A stretch of DNA of 48,172 bases from Acidobacteria bacterium 5-1 (lineage in GTDB: Bacteria > Acidobacteriota > Blastocatellia > Pyrinomonadales > Pyrinomonadaceae), in assembly GCA_002050455.1 (NCBI GenBank), contig MWZA01000162.1:1-48172 (forward strand), written 5' to 3'. This document shows, one piece after another, positions 16,536 to 25,503 of the stretch. The first letter of the stretch is position 1, and every line of letters starts with the position of its first letter. The position numbers and the translations under genes are program-made. The notes below the pieces were generated by a model. That model saw only the letters and a program-made list of their open reading frames with translations, did not search any database and was not told the DNA's origin.

Positions 16536-18806
16536 ATGAAGAACAGAAAAATCTTTTCCTTTCTTATATTATTCGTCTGGCTTTTTGCCGCGAATGAAAA
16601 TATCTCTGCGCAAAGAAGAAAGTCTCCGCCAAAAAAGAATGTCGTCGTTAAATCTGCAAAAATAATCTCCGTCATTCTGCCGCGAAATTTACTTCCCGAA
16701 CAGCAAAGACGATTAGACACTTTCAATTTCGTTTGGCAAACAATCAAAAGCAACTATTTCGACCAAACTTTCAGCGGGCTTGATTGGGACAAAATAAAAA
16801 AAGAATTTGAACCGCGCGTACTGAAAACGGCGAGCGATAATCAACTGCACGACATTTTGCAGGAAATGATAAATCGTCTTGACCGTTCACATTTTGCAGT
16901 TATTCCGCCGGAAGTTTATCAAGCAATCGAACGAGCGAAAGCCAAAGCCAAAGCAAAGGAGAAAAAACAAAGGGCAACTGATGATAAGGAGAATTCTGAA
17001 GAAGAAGTAACGGAAGAAGATCTAATTTCCGAAGATTATTCAGCGCGATTTGGCATCGGAATTGATTTGCGCCTGATAGATAATCGGTTTGTCATCACAC
17101 GAATTGAAAAGAATTCGGCGGCGGAAACTGCCGGATTGAAAGCCGGTTACGCAATTGAAAAAATCAATGATGTTTCGCTCGCCGAGCTTTTAAAACAAAT
17201 CGAAATTTATTACGCGAACATCCGAAACTTCAAAAGACATCTGCCCGCTCAAATAGTTGATTCAATGCTCAATGGCGAAGAAGACAGCTTTGTAACGCTG
17301 AGTGTTGCGGGCGAAACCAAGCCGTCAAAAGAATTTAAAATTCAGCGCGAAAAATTAAAAGGCGAAGCCGTTTCGCTCGGAAAAAATTATCCCGAACAAT
17401 TTCTAAAATTTGAAACCGCTTCGTTAAATGATGAGGTCGGATTTGTCAAATTTAATCTTTTTGCCTTGCCGGTCGTCGAAAAGTTTTGCTCCGCGCTAAC
17501 GCAGTTAAAAGACAAAAAGGCGATTATTATTGATTTGCGCGGAAACGGCGGCGGAATTCTCGGTTCACTAATCGGACTCGGAGGAATGCTGACGGAAAAA
17601 TCAATTGATTTAGGAACATCAATTTATAAAGTCGGCAGCGAAAATATGTCTGCTTTGTCAAAAGCCAAAAATTACAAAGGCAAACTCGTCTTTTTGGTTG
17701 ATAATCAAACCGTTTCGGCGGCGGAAGTATTTGCGGCGGCGTTGCAGGAAAACAGACGGGCGTTGATTGTTGGCGAAAAAACGGCGGGCGAAGCGTTGCC
17801 GGCGGTTTCTGTCCAGCTTCCGACCGGCGCAGTTCTGCTTTATCCAATCGCCAATTTTAAAACGCGCAACGGAAATTTTCTCGAAGGCAAAGGCATCGAG
17901 CCGAATTACGTCGTCGCGCTTGACAGAAAATCGCTGCTCGCGGGCGAAGATAAACAACTCGAAACGGCTTTGCGTATTATCAAGGAAAACAAGGATTTCC
18001 CGAAATCGTTGGAAGGAGCGATAACAATATTAACCGAAAATAGAAATTCTCCGCCGCCTGCGCCAAAACCAATACCGGTGCCAATCGGAAAGAAGCTGGC
18101 GGAAGTTACAATTAGAGCCGAAAATCCTCCGCTGCCGCCGAAAACAGTTGATAAAAAAGATGAGAAAGCCTTGCGGGTTATCGCTGATTTTGTCAATAAA
18201 ATCGGTGGCGCGGAAGCCTTTACTAAAATCAATTCCTACATCTTGAAAGGAAAATCCGCCGTTGATGTCAGAGGTTCAAAGGCTGATTTGGAGATAAGTA
18301 TTTTTCGCCAAAAACCGGGTAAATACGCTGAAATTATGAAATCGGATGTTCTCGGCGAGGTCAGGCAAGTTTATAATGGAAAAAAATCCTTCGTCCAAGC
18401 CGATTACGGTCTTGACACAGATTTAACGACCGAAGTTGATACGGCAAGAATCGAGATTTTTTCGCCGATAAACAATTTAATAAAGAATGATGCGTTTAAA
18501 TCTCTAACTTACCAAGGAATTTTTGACCGGCAGGGCAGAAAGGCGCATATTATCGAAGCGGAAACGGCGGAATATACAAACGTCGCAATGGCATTCGATG
18601 TTGAAACCAAATTATTGGTCAGTTATATCCAACAGTTTTACGGCGTTTCATACGGCGATTATCGCCAAATCGAAAATCTTCTGCTTCCATTCGACATCGA
18701 AAGAGAAGGCTTTATGAACATCGAACTTGAGGAAATAAAACTTAACCCGGCGATTGAAGAAAGCATTTTTATGAAAAAGGAAAACTGCTTCGACCGCGGG
18801 AATTAA
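16536..18806 (+). CDS. S41 family C-terminal-processing-type protease with PDZ domain
   Basis: 756 residues with signal peptide (MKNRKIFSFLILFVWLFAAN, then E-N-I-S-A-Q). An N-terminal helical region with FNFVWQTIKSNYFDQTFSGL is followed by a PDZ domain around 165-260 (GIGIDLRLIDNRFVITRIEK, SAAETAGLKAGYAIEKIND). The S41 core (about 290-450) contains AIIIDLRGNGGGI, the catalytic Ser in NQTVSAAEVFAAAL and Lys in GEKTAGEALP. A Lys/Glu-rich insert precedes PDZ. The last ~220 residues form an extra beta-rich domain (IGGAEAFTKINSYILKGKSA onward) resembling periplasmic lipoprotein-carrier-like folds. It is predicted to process or degrade exported proteins in the periplasm. ATG 16536 was chosen because it starts the signal peptide; no Shine-Dalgarno is seen. 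Confidence 0.85.
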   Translation: MKNRKIFSFLILFVWLFAANENISAQRRKSPPKKNVVVKSAKIISVILPRNLLPEQQRRLDTFNFVWQTIKSNYFDQTFSGLDWDKIKKEFEPRVLKTASDNQLHDILQEMINRLDRSHFAVIPPEVYQAIERAKAKAKAKEKKQRATDDKENSEEEVTEEDLISEDYSARFGIGIDLRLIDNRFVITRIEKNSAAETAGLKAGYAIEKINDVSLAELLKQIEIYYANIRNFKRHLPAQIVDSMLNGEEDSFVTLSVAGETKPSKEFKIQREKLKGEAVSLGKNYPEQFLKFETASLNDEVGFVKFNLFALPVVEKFCSALTQLKDKKAIIIDLRGNGGGILGSLIGLGGMLTEKSIDLGTSIYKVGSENMSALSKAKNYKGKLVFLVDNQTVSAAEVFAAALQENRRALIVGEKTAGEALPAVSVQLPTGAVLLYPIANFKTRNGNFLEGKGIEPNYVVALDRKSLLAGEDKQLETALRIIKENKDFPKSLEGAITILTENRNSPPPAPKPIPVPIGKKLAEVTIRAENPPLPPKTVDKKDEKALRVIADFVNKIGGAEAFTKINSYILKGKSAVDVRGSKADLEISIFRQKPGKYAEIMKSDVLGEVRQVYNGKKSFVQADYGLDTDLTTEVDTARIEIFSPINNLIKNDAFKSLTYQGIFDRQGRKAHIIEAETAEYTNVAMAFDVETKLLVSYIQQFYGVSYGDYRQIENLLLPFDIEREGFMNIELEEIKLNPAIEESIFMKKENCFDRGN

Positions 18807-18817
18807 ACATTTGAATT

Positions 18818-20131
18818 ATGGACAAAAAAACAATCAAAGACATAGACGTTAAAGGCAGACGGGTTTTTATCCGAGTTGATTTCAACGTGCCGATAAAAAA
18901 CAATGTAATCGAAGATGATACGCGCATCAGAGGCGCGCTTCCGACGATTGAATACGCGATGGAACAAGGCGCGAAAGTCATTCTCGCATCGCATCTCGGA
19001 CGACCTTTAAAAGATAAACAGAAGGCGGAAGAAAAGGGAATGCCTTATGATGTAAGTAAATACAGCCTAAAAACGGTTTATGAATATTTGCGCCAAATAC
19101 CCGAATTTCAAGATATTTCGACACGCGGCGATGAACCTGTCGAAATGCCGAAAGACGGAACTGCATTGGGCAGAGCCGAAGTCAAAAACGATAAAATCTT
19201 TTTTGCCAATGATTGTGTCGGCGAAGAAGTCAAACAAAAAATCAATCAATTAAAAGAAGGCGAAGTTTTACTGCTTGAAAATCTTCGACTGCACGCCGGA
19301 GAAGAAAAGAACGATGAAGATTTTGCCAAACAACTCGCCGAACTCGCCGACGTTTATGTCAACGACGCTTTTGGCGCGGCGCACCGCGCACACGCTTCAA
19401 CGGTTGGCATAACAAAATTTGTTGATACGGCGGTCGCCGGTCTTTTGATGGAAAAAGAACTCGAATTTTTATCGAAAGCCTTGGACAATCCCGAACGCCC
19501 GTTTGTGGCAATTTTAGGCGGCGCGAAAGTTTCCGATAAAATTCCCGTCATCGAATCTTTGATTGAACGCAAAGTTGATAAATTACTTATCGGCGGTGCG
19601 ATGGCTTACACATTTTTTAAAGCAAACGGCTACACTGTCGGCAAATCTCTCGTCGAGGACGAGATGATGCCAAAGGCGAAGGAAATAGAACAAATGGCGC
19701 AAGAGCAAGGCGTGGAATTGCTTTTACCAACCGACCATCAGGTTGTTGACAGCTACGACCCGCTTAATTCACGCAAAACTATTCCCGTAGATTTTACCAA
19801 CACCGGCTTAGTCGGTTTAGACATCGGCGCGGAAACTATTGACATTTTCAAAAATGCAATTAAAGGCGCGAAAACAATCCTCTGGAACGGACCGATGGGA
19901 ATGTTTGAAGAAAAGCCGTTTGACGAAGGCACAATAGCGATTGCCAAAGCTGTTGCCGAAGCGACAGAAAACGGCGCGACTTCAATTGTCGGCGGCGGCG
20001 ATTCGGTTTCGGCGGTCAATCAAGTCGGACTCGCCGACAAGATTTCGCATATTTCAACCGGCGGCGGCGCGACACTCGAATTCTTAGCCGAGGATGTTTT
20101 GCCCGGTGTTGAGGCGTTGGATGATAAATAG
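18818..20131 (+). CDS. pgk: Phosphoglycerate kinase
   Basis: 437 residues. Typical motifs: VFIRVDFNVPI at the N-terminus, LASHLGRP, LLLENLRLHAGEE, YVNDAFGAAHRAHAST, AILGGAKVSDKI, LWNGPMGMFE and the C-terminal nucleotide loop IVGGGDSVSAV with STGGGATLEFL. It transfers phosphate from 1,3-bisphosphoglycerate to ADP in glycolysis. It is longer than the usual ~395-400 residues because an extra ~40 residues lie after SHLGRP, from KDKQKAEEKGMPYDVSKY to the middle of DEPVEMPKDGTALGRAEVKN. It follows the protease gene by 11 bp, so both are probably one transcript. Confidence 0.97.
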   Translation: MDKKTIKDIDVKGRRVFIRVDFNVPIKNNVIEDDTRIRGALPTIEYAMEQGAKVILASHLGRPLKDKQKAEEKGMPYDVSKYSLKTVYEYLRQIPEFQDISTRGDEPVEMPKDGTALGRAEVKNDKIFFANDCVGEEVKQKINQLKEGEVLLLENLRLHAGEEKNDEDFAKQLAELADVYVNDAFGAAHRAHASTVGITKFVDTAVAGLLMEKELEFLSKALDNPERPFVAILGGAKVSDKIPVIESLIERKVDKLLIGGAMAYTFFKANGYTVGKSLVEDEMMPKAKEIEQMAQEQGVELLLPTDHQVVDSYDPLNSRKTIPVDFTNTGLVGLDIGAETIDIFKNAIKGAKTILWNGPMGMFEEKPFDEGTIAIAKAVAEATENGATSIVGGGDSVSAVNQVGLADKISHISTGGGATLEFLAEDVLPGVEALDDK

Positions 20132-20336
20132 ATCTTTTTACTTTTTAAATAAATTAGATTCAGCCGCGAGAAACGAAAACATTCCTCATCATGCGGGTTT
20201 TCAGAAAACAAAGGTTGTAAAAAGCCTGTCAGACAATTACAATCAGAGTTTGAGTTTTAAGGGCGCAGCATTCGCTTTGAAACCAACGAAAGTAAAGAAA
20301 CTTTCATCAAAGAAAGTAATTAAAATTGGAAGATAA
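20121..20336 (+). CDS. Possible small basic protein overlapping the pgk stop
   Basis: An open frame of 71 codons begins with an ATG overlapping the last 11 bases of pgk and ends before the ftsH leader. The product (MINRSFYFLNKLDSAARNEN onward, ending KLSSKKVIKIGR) is basic with ordinary codon use and no known motif. No Shine-Dalgarno is obvious, though translational coupling to pgk would be possible. A GAAAGT/ACTTTC hairpin (20288-20305) lies near its end. It could be non-coding sequence that happens to be open. Confidence 0.3.
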   Translation: MINRSFYFLNKLDSAARNENIPHHAGFQKTKVVKSLSDNYNQSLSFKGAAFALKPTKVKKLSSKKVIKIGR

Positions 20337-20380
20337 ACTTTCAATCAAATTGATGAAGGTTAATTTTGGAGGCTATAAAT

Positions 20381-22306
20381 TTGAGTTCTAAAGCAAAACA
20401 ATTTCTATTGTGGTTGATGATTATCTCTGGCTCGTTGGTGTTTGTCTGGTTTTTACAAACTAAACAAACAAGTAATCCCGAAGAAATTTCGTTTGACCGA
20501 GCCTTAACCCAGCTTAGAAATAAAGAAATAACCGAAGCGACCATCAGGCAATCGCAGCTGGAGTTAGTGGACAAAAATAAACAGAAATTATTTGCCCAGC
20601 TTGATGCCAGCGACGCGCCGCGCGAAGCCATTCTTAAAGCGGCAGATGAATCAGGCACAAAGGTCAATCTTGAGCCGGCATCAAGTGGTTGGGGTTGGAT
20701 TTTGTTGATAAATGCCCTGCCGTTCCTTCTGCTTATCGGATTTTTAGCCTTTACTTTGAGGCAGATGCAGGCAGGCGGCAACAAAGCACTTAGTTTCGGA
20801 AAATCAAAAGCAAAACTGCTCAACAATCAGCAAAAGCGCGTTACATTTAAAGATGTCGCGGGTGTGGACGAAGCCAAAGAAGAATTGCAGGAAATTATCG
20901 AATTTCTTAAAGACCCGCAAAAATTTCAAAAACTCGGCGGCAAAATTCCGAAAGGCGTTTTGATGGTCGGACCTCCGGGAACAGGAAAAACGCTCTTGGC
21001 AAAGGCTATAGCCGGAGAAGCCAATGTTCCTTTCTTTTCAATCTCCGGTTCGGATTTTGTCGAAATGTTCGTGGGTGTGGGAGCTTCCCGCGTTCGTGAT
21101 TTGTTTGAACAAGGCAAGAAAAACGCGCCGTGTATTATTTTTATTGACGAAATTGATGCGGTCGGCAGACATCGCGGTGCAGGACTCGGCGGCGGACACG
21201 ATGAACGCGAACAGACTTTGAATCAACTTCTCGTCGAAATGGACGGTTTTGAATCAAACGACGGCGTTATTCTGGTTGCTTCGACAAACCGACCTGACGT
21301 GCTTGACCCGGCGTTGCTTCGTCCGGGAAGATTTGACCGCCGCGTGGTTGTCGGCAGACCTGACGTAAAAGGACGCGATGCAATTTTGAAAGTTCACACG
21401 CGCAAAATCCCGCTTGATGAAAATGTTGACATCAATGTTATTGCTCGCGGAACTCCCGGATTTACCGGCGCGGATTTGGCGAATATCGTCAACGAAGCGG
21501 CTTTGAACGCGGCGCGTTACAATAAAAAAGTGGTCGGAATGACCGATTTTGAAATTGCCAAGGACAAAGTAATGATGGGCGCGGAGCGCAAAAGTATGGT
21601 TTTGTCAGATGAGGAAAAGAAACTTACCGCATATCACGAAGCTGGTCATACGCTCGTCGGTTTAAAAGTTCCGTCAGCTGATCCGGTGCATAAAGTTTCT
21701 ATTATTCCGCGCGGAATGGCTCTCGGCGTAACAATGCAGTTGCCAGAAGGTGACCGCCACAGTTACACGAAAGAATATCTGTTGAGCCAGATTGCGATTT
21801 TAATGGGCGGAAGGCTTGCCGAAGAAATTTATCTCGGCGAAGATTTTGTTACAACCGGCGCGTCGAACGACATTGAACGCGCGACAGAACTTGCTCGCTC
21901 GATGGTTTGCGAATATGGAATGAGCAAGCTCGGACCGCTGACTTTCGGCAAAAAAGAAGAGCAAATCTTTTTGGGACGCGAAATTTCGCAGCATCGTGAT
22001 TATTCGGAAGACACGGCGATAAAAATTGACCAGGAAGTCAAGAAAATTATTGCCGAACAATATGAAATTGCAAGAAAGGTTATCAAAGAAAACGCCGATG
22101 CAATGGTGCGGCTTGCCGAAGCGTTGCTTGAAAGAGAAACGCTCGACGGCGTGCAGATTCGCCGCGTGGTTGCGGGACTTCCGCTTGATGATGATTCTTC
22201 TTCCTCAGACGATGGCGACGGAACTAAAAAAGAGGAAACTTCGCGCAATCCGTTTAAGAAACCGATTCTGCCGCCGATAACCGGAAATAATCCGGCGACG
22301 GCTTGA
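20381..22306 (+). CDS. ftsH: ATP-dependent zinc metalloprotease FtsH
   Basis: 641 residues. Two transmembrane helices (about 10-28 and 105-125) flank a periplasmic domain. They are followed by an AAA+ module with Walker [15 protein letters not shown], Walker [16 protein letters not shown], the pore loop [15 protein letters not shown] and the SRH arginines (LRPGRFDRR). The peptidase zinc site is HEAGH. FtsH is a membrane-bound hexamer that degrades misfolded membrane proteins and regulators such as LpxC. The start is TTG at 20381: a perfect GGAGG (20368-20372) lies 8 bp upstream. An in-frame TTG at 20366 lies before this GGAGG and would put it inside the coding region, so that start is rejected. 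The C-terminus is Ser/Asp/Pro-rich. Confidence 0.97.
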   Translation: MSSKAKQFLLWLMIISGSLVFVWFLQTKQTSNPEEISFDRALTQLRNKEITEATIRQSQLELVDKNKQKLFAQLDASDAPREAILKAADESGTKVNLEPASSGWGWILLINALPFLLLIGFLAFTLRQMQAGGNKALSFGKSKAKLLNNQQKRVTFKDVAGVDEAKEELQEIIEFLKDPQKFQKLGGKIPKGVLMVGPPGTGKTLLAKAIAGEANVPFFSISGSDFVEMFVGVGASRVRDLFEQGKKNAPCIIFIDEIDAVGRHRGAGLGGGHDEREQTLNQLLVEMDGFESNDGVILVASTNRPDVLDPALLRPGRFDRRVVVGRPDVKGRDAILKVHTRKIPLDENVDINVIARGTPGFTGADLANIVNEAALNAARYNKKVVGMTDFEIAKDKVMMGAERKSMVLSDEEKKLTAYHEAGHTLVGLKVPSADPVHKVSIIPRGMALGVTMQLPEGDRHSYTKEYLLSQIAILMGGRLAEEIYLGEDFVTTGASNDIERATELARSMVCEYGMSKLGPLTFGKKEEQIFLGREISQHRDYSEDTAIKIDQEVKKIIAEQYEIARKVIKENADAMVRLAEALLERETLDGVQIRRVVAGLPLDDDSSSSDDGDGTKKEETSRNPFKKPILPPITGNNPATA

Positions 22307-22311
22307 CAGAA

Positions 22312-22346
22312 GTCAAAAGTAAAAAGTAAAAAGGCAAAAGTTAAGG
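22312..22346. repeat. Heptanucleotide array, GTAAAAA-type
   Basis: Five consecutive 7-mers: GTCAAAA, GTAAAAA, GTAAAAA, GGCAAAA, GTTAAGG. They start just after the ftsH stop and supply the left arm of the terminator. Confidence 0.6.
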
Positions 22347-22372
22347 ATTGAGTCTTTGCTTTTGCCTTTTTT
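22328..22372 (+). terminator. Rho-independent terminator of ftsH
   Basis: The left arm AAAAAGGCAAAAG (22328-22340) pairs with CTTTTGCCTTTTT (22359-22371), followed by a T run. It lies 22 bp after the ftsH stop and is partly built from the heptamer array. Confidence 0.75.
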
Positions 22373-22413
22373 GTTATGCAGGACTATCTCAAGAATCGAA
22401 GATTCTGACGGCA

Positions 22414-22448
22414 AACTATTAGCTGTTCACTATTAACTATCAACTATC
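22414..22448. repeat. Heptanucleotide array, AACTATC-type
   Basis: Five 7-mers in phase: AACTATT, AGCTGTT, CACTATT, AACTATC, AACTATC, in the ftsH-folP spacer. Confidence 0.6.
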
Positions 22449-22547
22449 TTTCGATAAAAGAAGGTTTTCCTTTGCAAATCAGTTAAAAGTGTAGAGTGAA
22501 TAGTTAACAGGTTTTGCTTTTTTTCTGCATTTTGAGAAAGCCCTATT

Positions 22548-23399
22548 ATGAATAAAATTTGGCGGACATCAAAACGAGAGATTGTCTATTCTGACAAAAC
22601 GCTTGTAATGGCGATTCTGAATGTTACACCCGACAGTTTCAGCGACGGCGGGAAGTTTTTTTCGATTGATAATGCTCTGCGGCAAGCCGAGATTTTAATA
22701 ACGGAAGGCGCAGATATTCTCGACATCGGCGGCGAATCTACGCGCCCAAACAGCAAAGGAGTTTCGGCAGAAGAAGAAATTCGGCGGGTTGCGCCCGTGA
22801 TTGAAGCGGTTGCAAAGCGTTTTGATGTGCCGATTTCCATTGATACGAGCAAAGCAAAAGTTGCGGAAAGTGCAATCAACGCGGGCGCGGAAATTATCAA
22901 TGATATTTCGGGTTTGCGATTTGATGAAACAGTTGCGCCCGTTGCGGCAAAATATAAAACCGGCTTAATCTTGATGCACTTGCGCGGCGAATTTGAAACA
23001 ATGCATAAACTCGAACCGGTTGCGGATATTTTCCAAGAAGTTTCAAACGGATTTCATTGGAGCATTAAAAAAGCTGAAGGTTACGGCGTAAAAAAAGAGC
23101 AAATCGCGCTTGATGTCGGAATTGGTTTCAGCAAAACTTTCGAGCAGAACTTGGAATTAATTGCTAAACTAAATACATTCTGCCAAGAATTTTCAAGTTT
23201 TCCAATCTTAATTGGAACTTCGCGCAAATCTTTTATCGGAAAAATTCTAGGCGATGTTTCAACCGACGAAAGATTACAGGGAAGTTTGGCGAGCGCGGCG
23301 ATTGCCGTTTGGAACGGGGCGAATATCGTTCGCGTCCACGATGTCAAAACGACGGTTGAAACTCTTAAAGTTGTCGAAGCAATAAAAAATCAGCTATGA
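22548..23399 (+). CDS. folP: Dihydropteroate synthase
   Basis: 283 residues, normal length. The two PROSITE-like regions are present: MAILNVTPDSFSDGG near residue 22 and ILDIGGESTRPNS about 35 residues later. Also seen are PISIDTSKAKVAESAI, GAEIINDISGL, and the C-terminal IGTSRKSFIG with VRVHDVK (the basic HDV motif). The enzyme joins para-aminobenzoate to the pterin pyrophosphate in folate synthesis in the cytoplasm, and is the sulfonamide target. It overlaps lptE by 4 bp (ATGA). The aminobenzoate-forming gene pabB lies at 33920 in the same window. Confidence 0.97.
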   Translation: MNKIWRTSKREIVYSDKTLVMAILNVTPDSFSDGGKFFSIDNALRQAEILITEGADILDIGGESTRPNSKGVSAEEEIRRVAPVIEAVAKRFDVPISIDTSKAKVAESAINAGAEIINDISGLRFDETVAPVAAKYKTGLILMHLRGEFETMHKLEPVADIFQEVSNGFHWSIKKAEGYGVKKEQIALDVGIGFSKTFEQNLELIAKLNTFCQEFSSFPILIGTSRKSFIGKILGDVSTDERLQGSLASAAIAVWNGANIVRVHDVKTTVETLKVVEAIKNQL

Positions 23400-23947
23400 A
23401 ATTTATAAATTGGGCAGTTTTTCTTTTTCTTTTTTTATTCGTTTCCGGTTTTACCGAATGTTATAAACCCGTAACTAAATCAGGTTTGCCGGATAACATC
23501 AAAACGGTTGCCGTTCCCGCGTTCCAATTTGAAGTTGAAGGTGCGCGTTACCGCGTCGAATCGCGTTTTACTGAAGCCGTTACGAAAGAAATTATAAGGC
23601 GCGGGCGCGGTTTGAAAGTGCAGGGAAGTCGTGAAGGCGCAGACGCGGTGGTCGAAGGCACAATCCGCAATTTTAACTTTTCGGGCGTTTTGCTTGACCG
23701 GCAAGGTCGCGCCAGAGTTTATGAGGTAATGATTGTCGCGGCGGTAACGATTCGAGATTTGCGCGAAAACAAAATTCTTTATGACAATCAGAATTTTATC
23801 TTCCGCGATTCATTTGAATTTTCCGAAGATCCGCGCTCATTTTTCAACGAAGAAGACCCGGCGGTTGAAAGAATGGCGCGGACATTTGCCGAATCGGTTG
23901 TTTCAACGATTGTGAACGGGCTTGGCGTAAAAGAGGAAAAGCGGTAA
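23396..23947 (+). CDS. lptE: LptE-like LPS-assembly lipoprotein
   Basis: 183 residues. An N-terminal hydrophobic signal is followed by a Cys in VSGFTECYK, a weak lipobox. Mature motifs: LPDNIKTVAVPAFQFEVEGA, YRVESRFTEAVTKEIIRRGR, ADAVVEGTIRNFNF and AARTFAESVVSTI-like C-terminus (RMARTFAESVVSTIVNGL). LptE plugs the LptD barrel in the outer membrane and helps place lipopolysaccharide in the outer leaflet. It overlaps folP by the ATGA tetranucleotide and precedes holA, the common lptE-holA order in bacteria, which supports the call. Confidence 0.8.
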   Translation: MKFINWAVFLFLFLFVSGFTECYKPVTKSGLPDNIKTVAVPAFQFEVEGARYRVESRFTEAVTKEIIRRGRGLKVQGSREGADAVVEGTIRNFNFSGVLLDRQGRARVYEVMIVAAVTIRDLRENKILYDNQNFIFRDSFEFSEDPRSFFNEEDPAVERMARTFAESVVSTIVNGLGVKEEKR

Positions 23948-24004
23948 ATGGTAAGTGGTAAGTGAATTGCTCAAATTAAAATTTACCATTTACCATTTAG
24001 CATT
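23943..24004. repeat. Inverted heptanucleotide arrays, GGTAAAT-type
   Basis: GGTAAAT, GGTAAGT, GGTAAGT (23943-23963) run against ATTTACC, ATTTACC, ATTTAGC (23981-24001). GGTAAATGGTAA at 23943 pairs perfectly with TTACCATTTACC at 23983-23994, so the spacer between lptE and holA can fold into a long hairpin that begins at the lptE stop codon. Confidence 0.65.
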
Positions 24005-24010
24005 AACAAA

Positions 24011-25057
24011 ATGGCAATTTTAGGACGCGATGATTTACGCAATCAATTAAAACGGCGCGAGTTTGCACCCGTTTATCTGCTTTTCGGGGCGGAAACTTAC
24101 TTGCGCGATTTGGCGGCGAAAACGATTGCCGACCTTATTTTGGCTGATTCTTCCTTAAGGGAATTTAACGAAATTGAACATAGCTTGAGCGAAAGCAAAA
24201 TTCAATACGCGCTTTCTGATGCCGAACAACTGCCGATGATTGATGCGCGGCGCGTTGTAAAAATCACCAATGTCAAAGTTTCAGCCAATAGCAATAAAGA
24301 CAATCTTAAAGAAGAAGATGAGGAAATTTTAGAACGATACTTAGCGCGTCCGGCTGAAACTTCAATTGTGATTTTTACCGCTGATGAATTCGACAAACGC
24401 CGCAAAATCTCAAAATTGCTATTGGGAAAATGTGTTTCGGTTGAATTTGATGAATTAAAAGATGTTGAATTAGTTAAATGGGCAAATACTAAATTAAAGG
24501 AGTTAAATGCCGAAGCCGACACTAGAGCATTGAATTTATTGATTGGTTTGGTTGGAAACAATGTGCGCCGTTTGACTAATGAAGTTGAAAAATTAGCCGT
24601 TGCCGCTTTGCCCGATAAGTTAATAACTTATGAGCTTGTCGAATCGCTCGTGCCGAATTCGCGCGAGATTTCCAATTTTGATTTGACCGACTATTTGCTT
24701 GCCAAAGATAAAATGCGCTCTTTGCAGGTTTTGAAAAAAATCTTGGACGACGGCGCAGAGCCGCTGATGCTTTTGGGTTTGATTGCGAGCAATTTTCGCC
24801 GTCTGTGTTTGTCGAAAGAGTTGATGCAGCAAGGCGTTGAACGAAGCGAAGTGGCGCGAATAATGAGATTGCCGTATAGTAAACAAAAAGATTTTCTCGA
24901 AACCGCGCGGCGTACCGGCGCAGAAAAACTTTCGTCAATAGTGAAAAAAATCGCCGAAACCGATGTGGCGATAAAGACTTCAAAAGGCGGCGGCGGAACG
25001 GTTGGCTCAAGGCTTCAGATAGAAATGCTTGTTTGTGATTTAATTAATCTTGGCTAA
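24011..25057 (+). CDS. holA: DNA polymerase III subunit delta
   Basis: 348 residues. The AAA+-like N-terminus (FAPVYLLFGAETYLRDLAAK) and the helical C-terminal domain (EPLMLLGLIASNFRRLCLSK, then MRLPYSKQKDF and ETDVAIKTSKGGGG) fit the clamp-loader delta subunit, which opens the beta clamp. As is usual for delta, no Walker A is present. It sits between lptE and rpsT as in many bacteria. The spacer upstream is filled by the GGTAAAT/ATTTACC hairpin, and no Shine-Dalgarno is visible before the ATG at 24011. Confidence 0.92.
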   Translation: MAILGRDDLRNQLKRREFAPVYLLFGAETYLRDLAAKTIADLILADSSLREFNEIEHSLSESKIQYALSDAEQLPMIDARRVVKITNVKVSANSNKDNLKEEDEEILERYLARPAETSIVIFTADEFDKRRKISKLLLGKCVSVEFDELKDVELVKWANTKLKELNAEADTRALNLLIGLVGNNVRRLTNEVEKLAVAALPDKLITYELVESLVPNSREISNFDLTDYLLAKDKMRSLQVLKKILDDGAEPLMLLGLIASNFRRLCLSKELMQQGVERSEVARIMRLPYSKQKDFLETARRTGAEKLSSIVKKIAETDVAIKTSKGGGGTVGSRLQIEMLVCDLINLG

Positions 25058-25064
25058 AAAAAAT

Positions 25065-25095
25065 CGGAAACGAACTTGCTTAAGGCTCGTTTCCG
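25065..25095 (+). terminator. Hairpin after holA
   Basis: CGGAAACGA (25065-25073) pairs with TCGTTTCCG (25087-25095), with an A-rich run before and TTCTA after. It lies immediately after the holA stop and can act in both directions, for the convergent rpsT as well. Confidence 0.65.
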
Positions 25096-25117
25096 TTCTA
25101 ATCAAAGGAGAAAAACT

Positions 25118-25150
25118 ATGAAGTATGAGATGAAACTTTTACTAACTTAA
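25118..25150 (+). other. Mini-ORF with strong ribosome binding site
   Basis: AAAGGAG precedes an ATG at 25118 with ideal spacing. The frame encodes only MKYEMKLLLT and stops at 25150, overlapping the convergent rpsT stop. It is either a leader-like peptide or the remnant start of a lost gene. Confidence 0.25.
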
Positions 25151-25405
25151 CTCATTGACGTGCATCGTTAAACGCGATTTATGACGCGCCGCCGTGTTCT
25201 TGTGCAACACGCCCTTATTAACTGATTTGTCAATCAAAGCAATTGTCGGAATCAAAAGTTCCTGACTTTGTGATTTATCACCGGCGGCTAAAGCCGTCCG
25301 TAATCTTTTAATCTGTGTTCGCAAACTGCCTCGATTGCTTCGATTAACAGCCCGACGTTTTTCATTTTGTCTGACGCGCTTTTCGGCTGATTTATGATTC
25401 GGCAT
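25142..25405 (-). CDS. rpsT: 30S ribosomal protein S20
   Basis: 87 residues, highly basic: MPNHKSAEKRVRQNEKRRAV, RSNRGSLRTQIKRLRTALAA, then GVLHKNTAARHKSRLTMHVN. This is the normal three-helix S20 sequence that binds 16S rRNA early in assembly. A GGAG Shine-Dalgarno lies 8 bp upstream of the ATG at 25405. It is monocistronic and convergent with holA, a common arrangement. Confidence 0.97.
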   Translation of the reverse strand: MPNHKSAEKRVRQNEKRRAVNRSNRGSLRTQIKRLRTALAAGDKSQSQELLIPTIALIDKSVNKGVLHKNTAARHKSRLTMHVNELS

Positions 25406-25503
25406 TAAAAATTCTCCGTGTTTATCTAAAAAGCAAAAATTTCTCTAATTAGAAGAAACTACAGAGTATAAATGTTGAGAAAAAGATTGTCAAGCGAGAG
25501 CAG

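Noticed and set aside
24576-25010. A 144-codon minus-strand frame opposite holA
   Set aside because: Arg/Phe-rich antisense of a clear core gene; no motif and no ribosome site.
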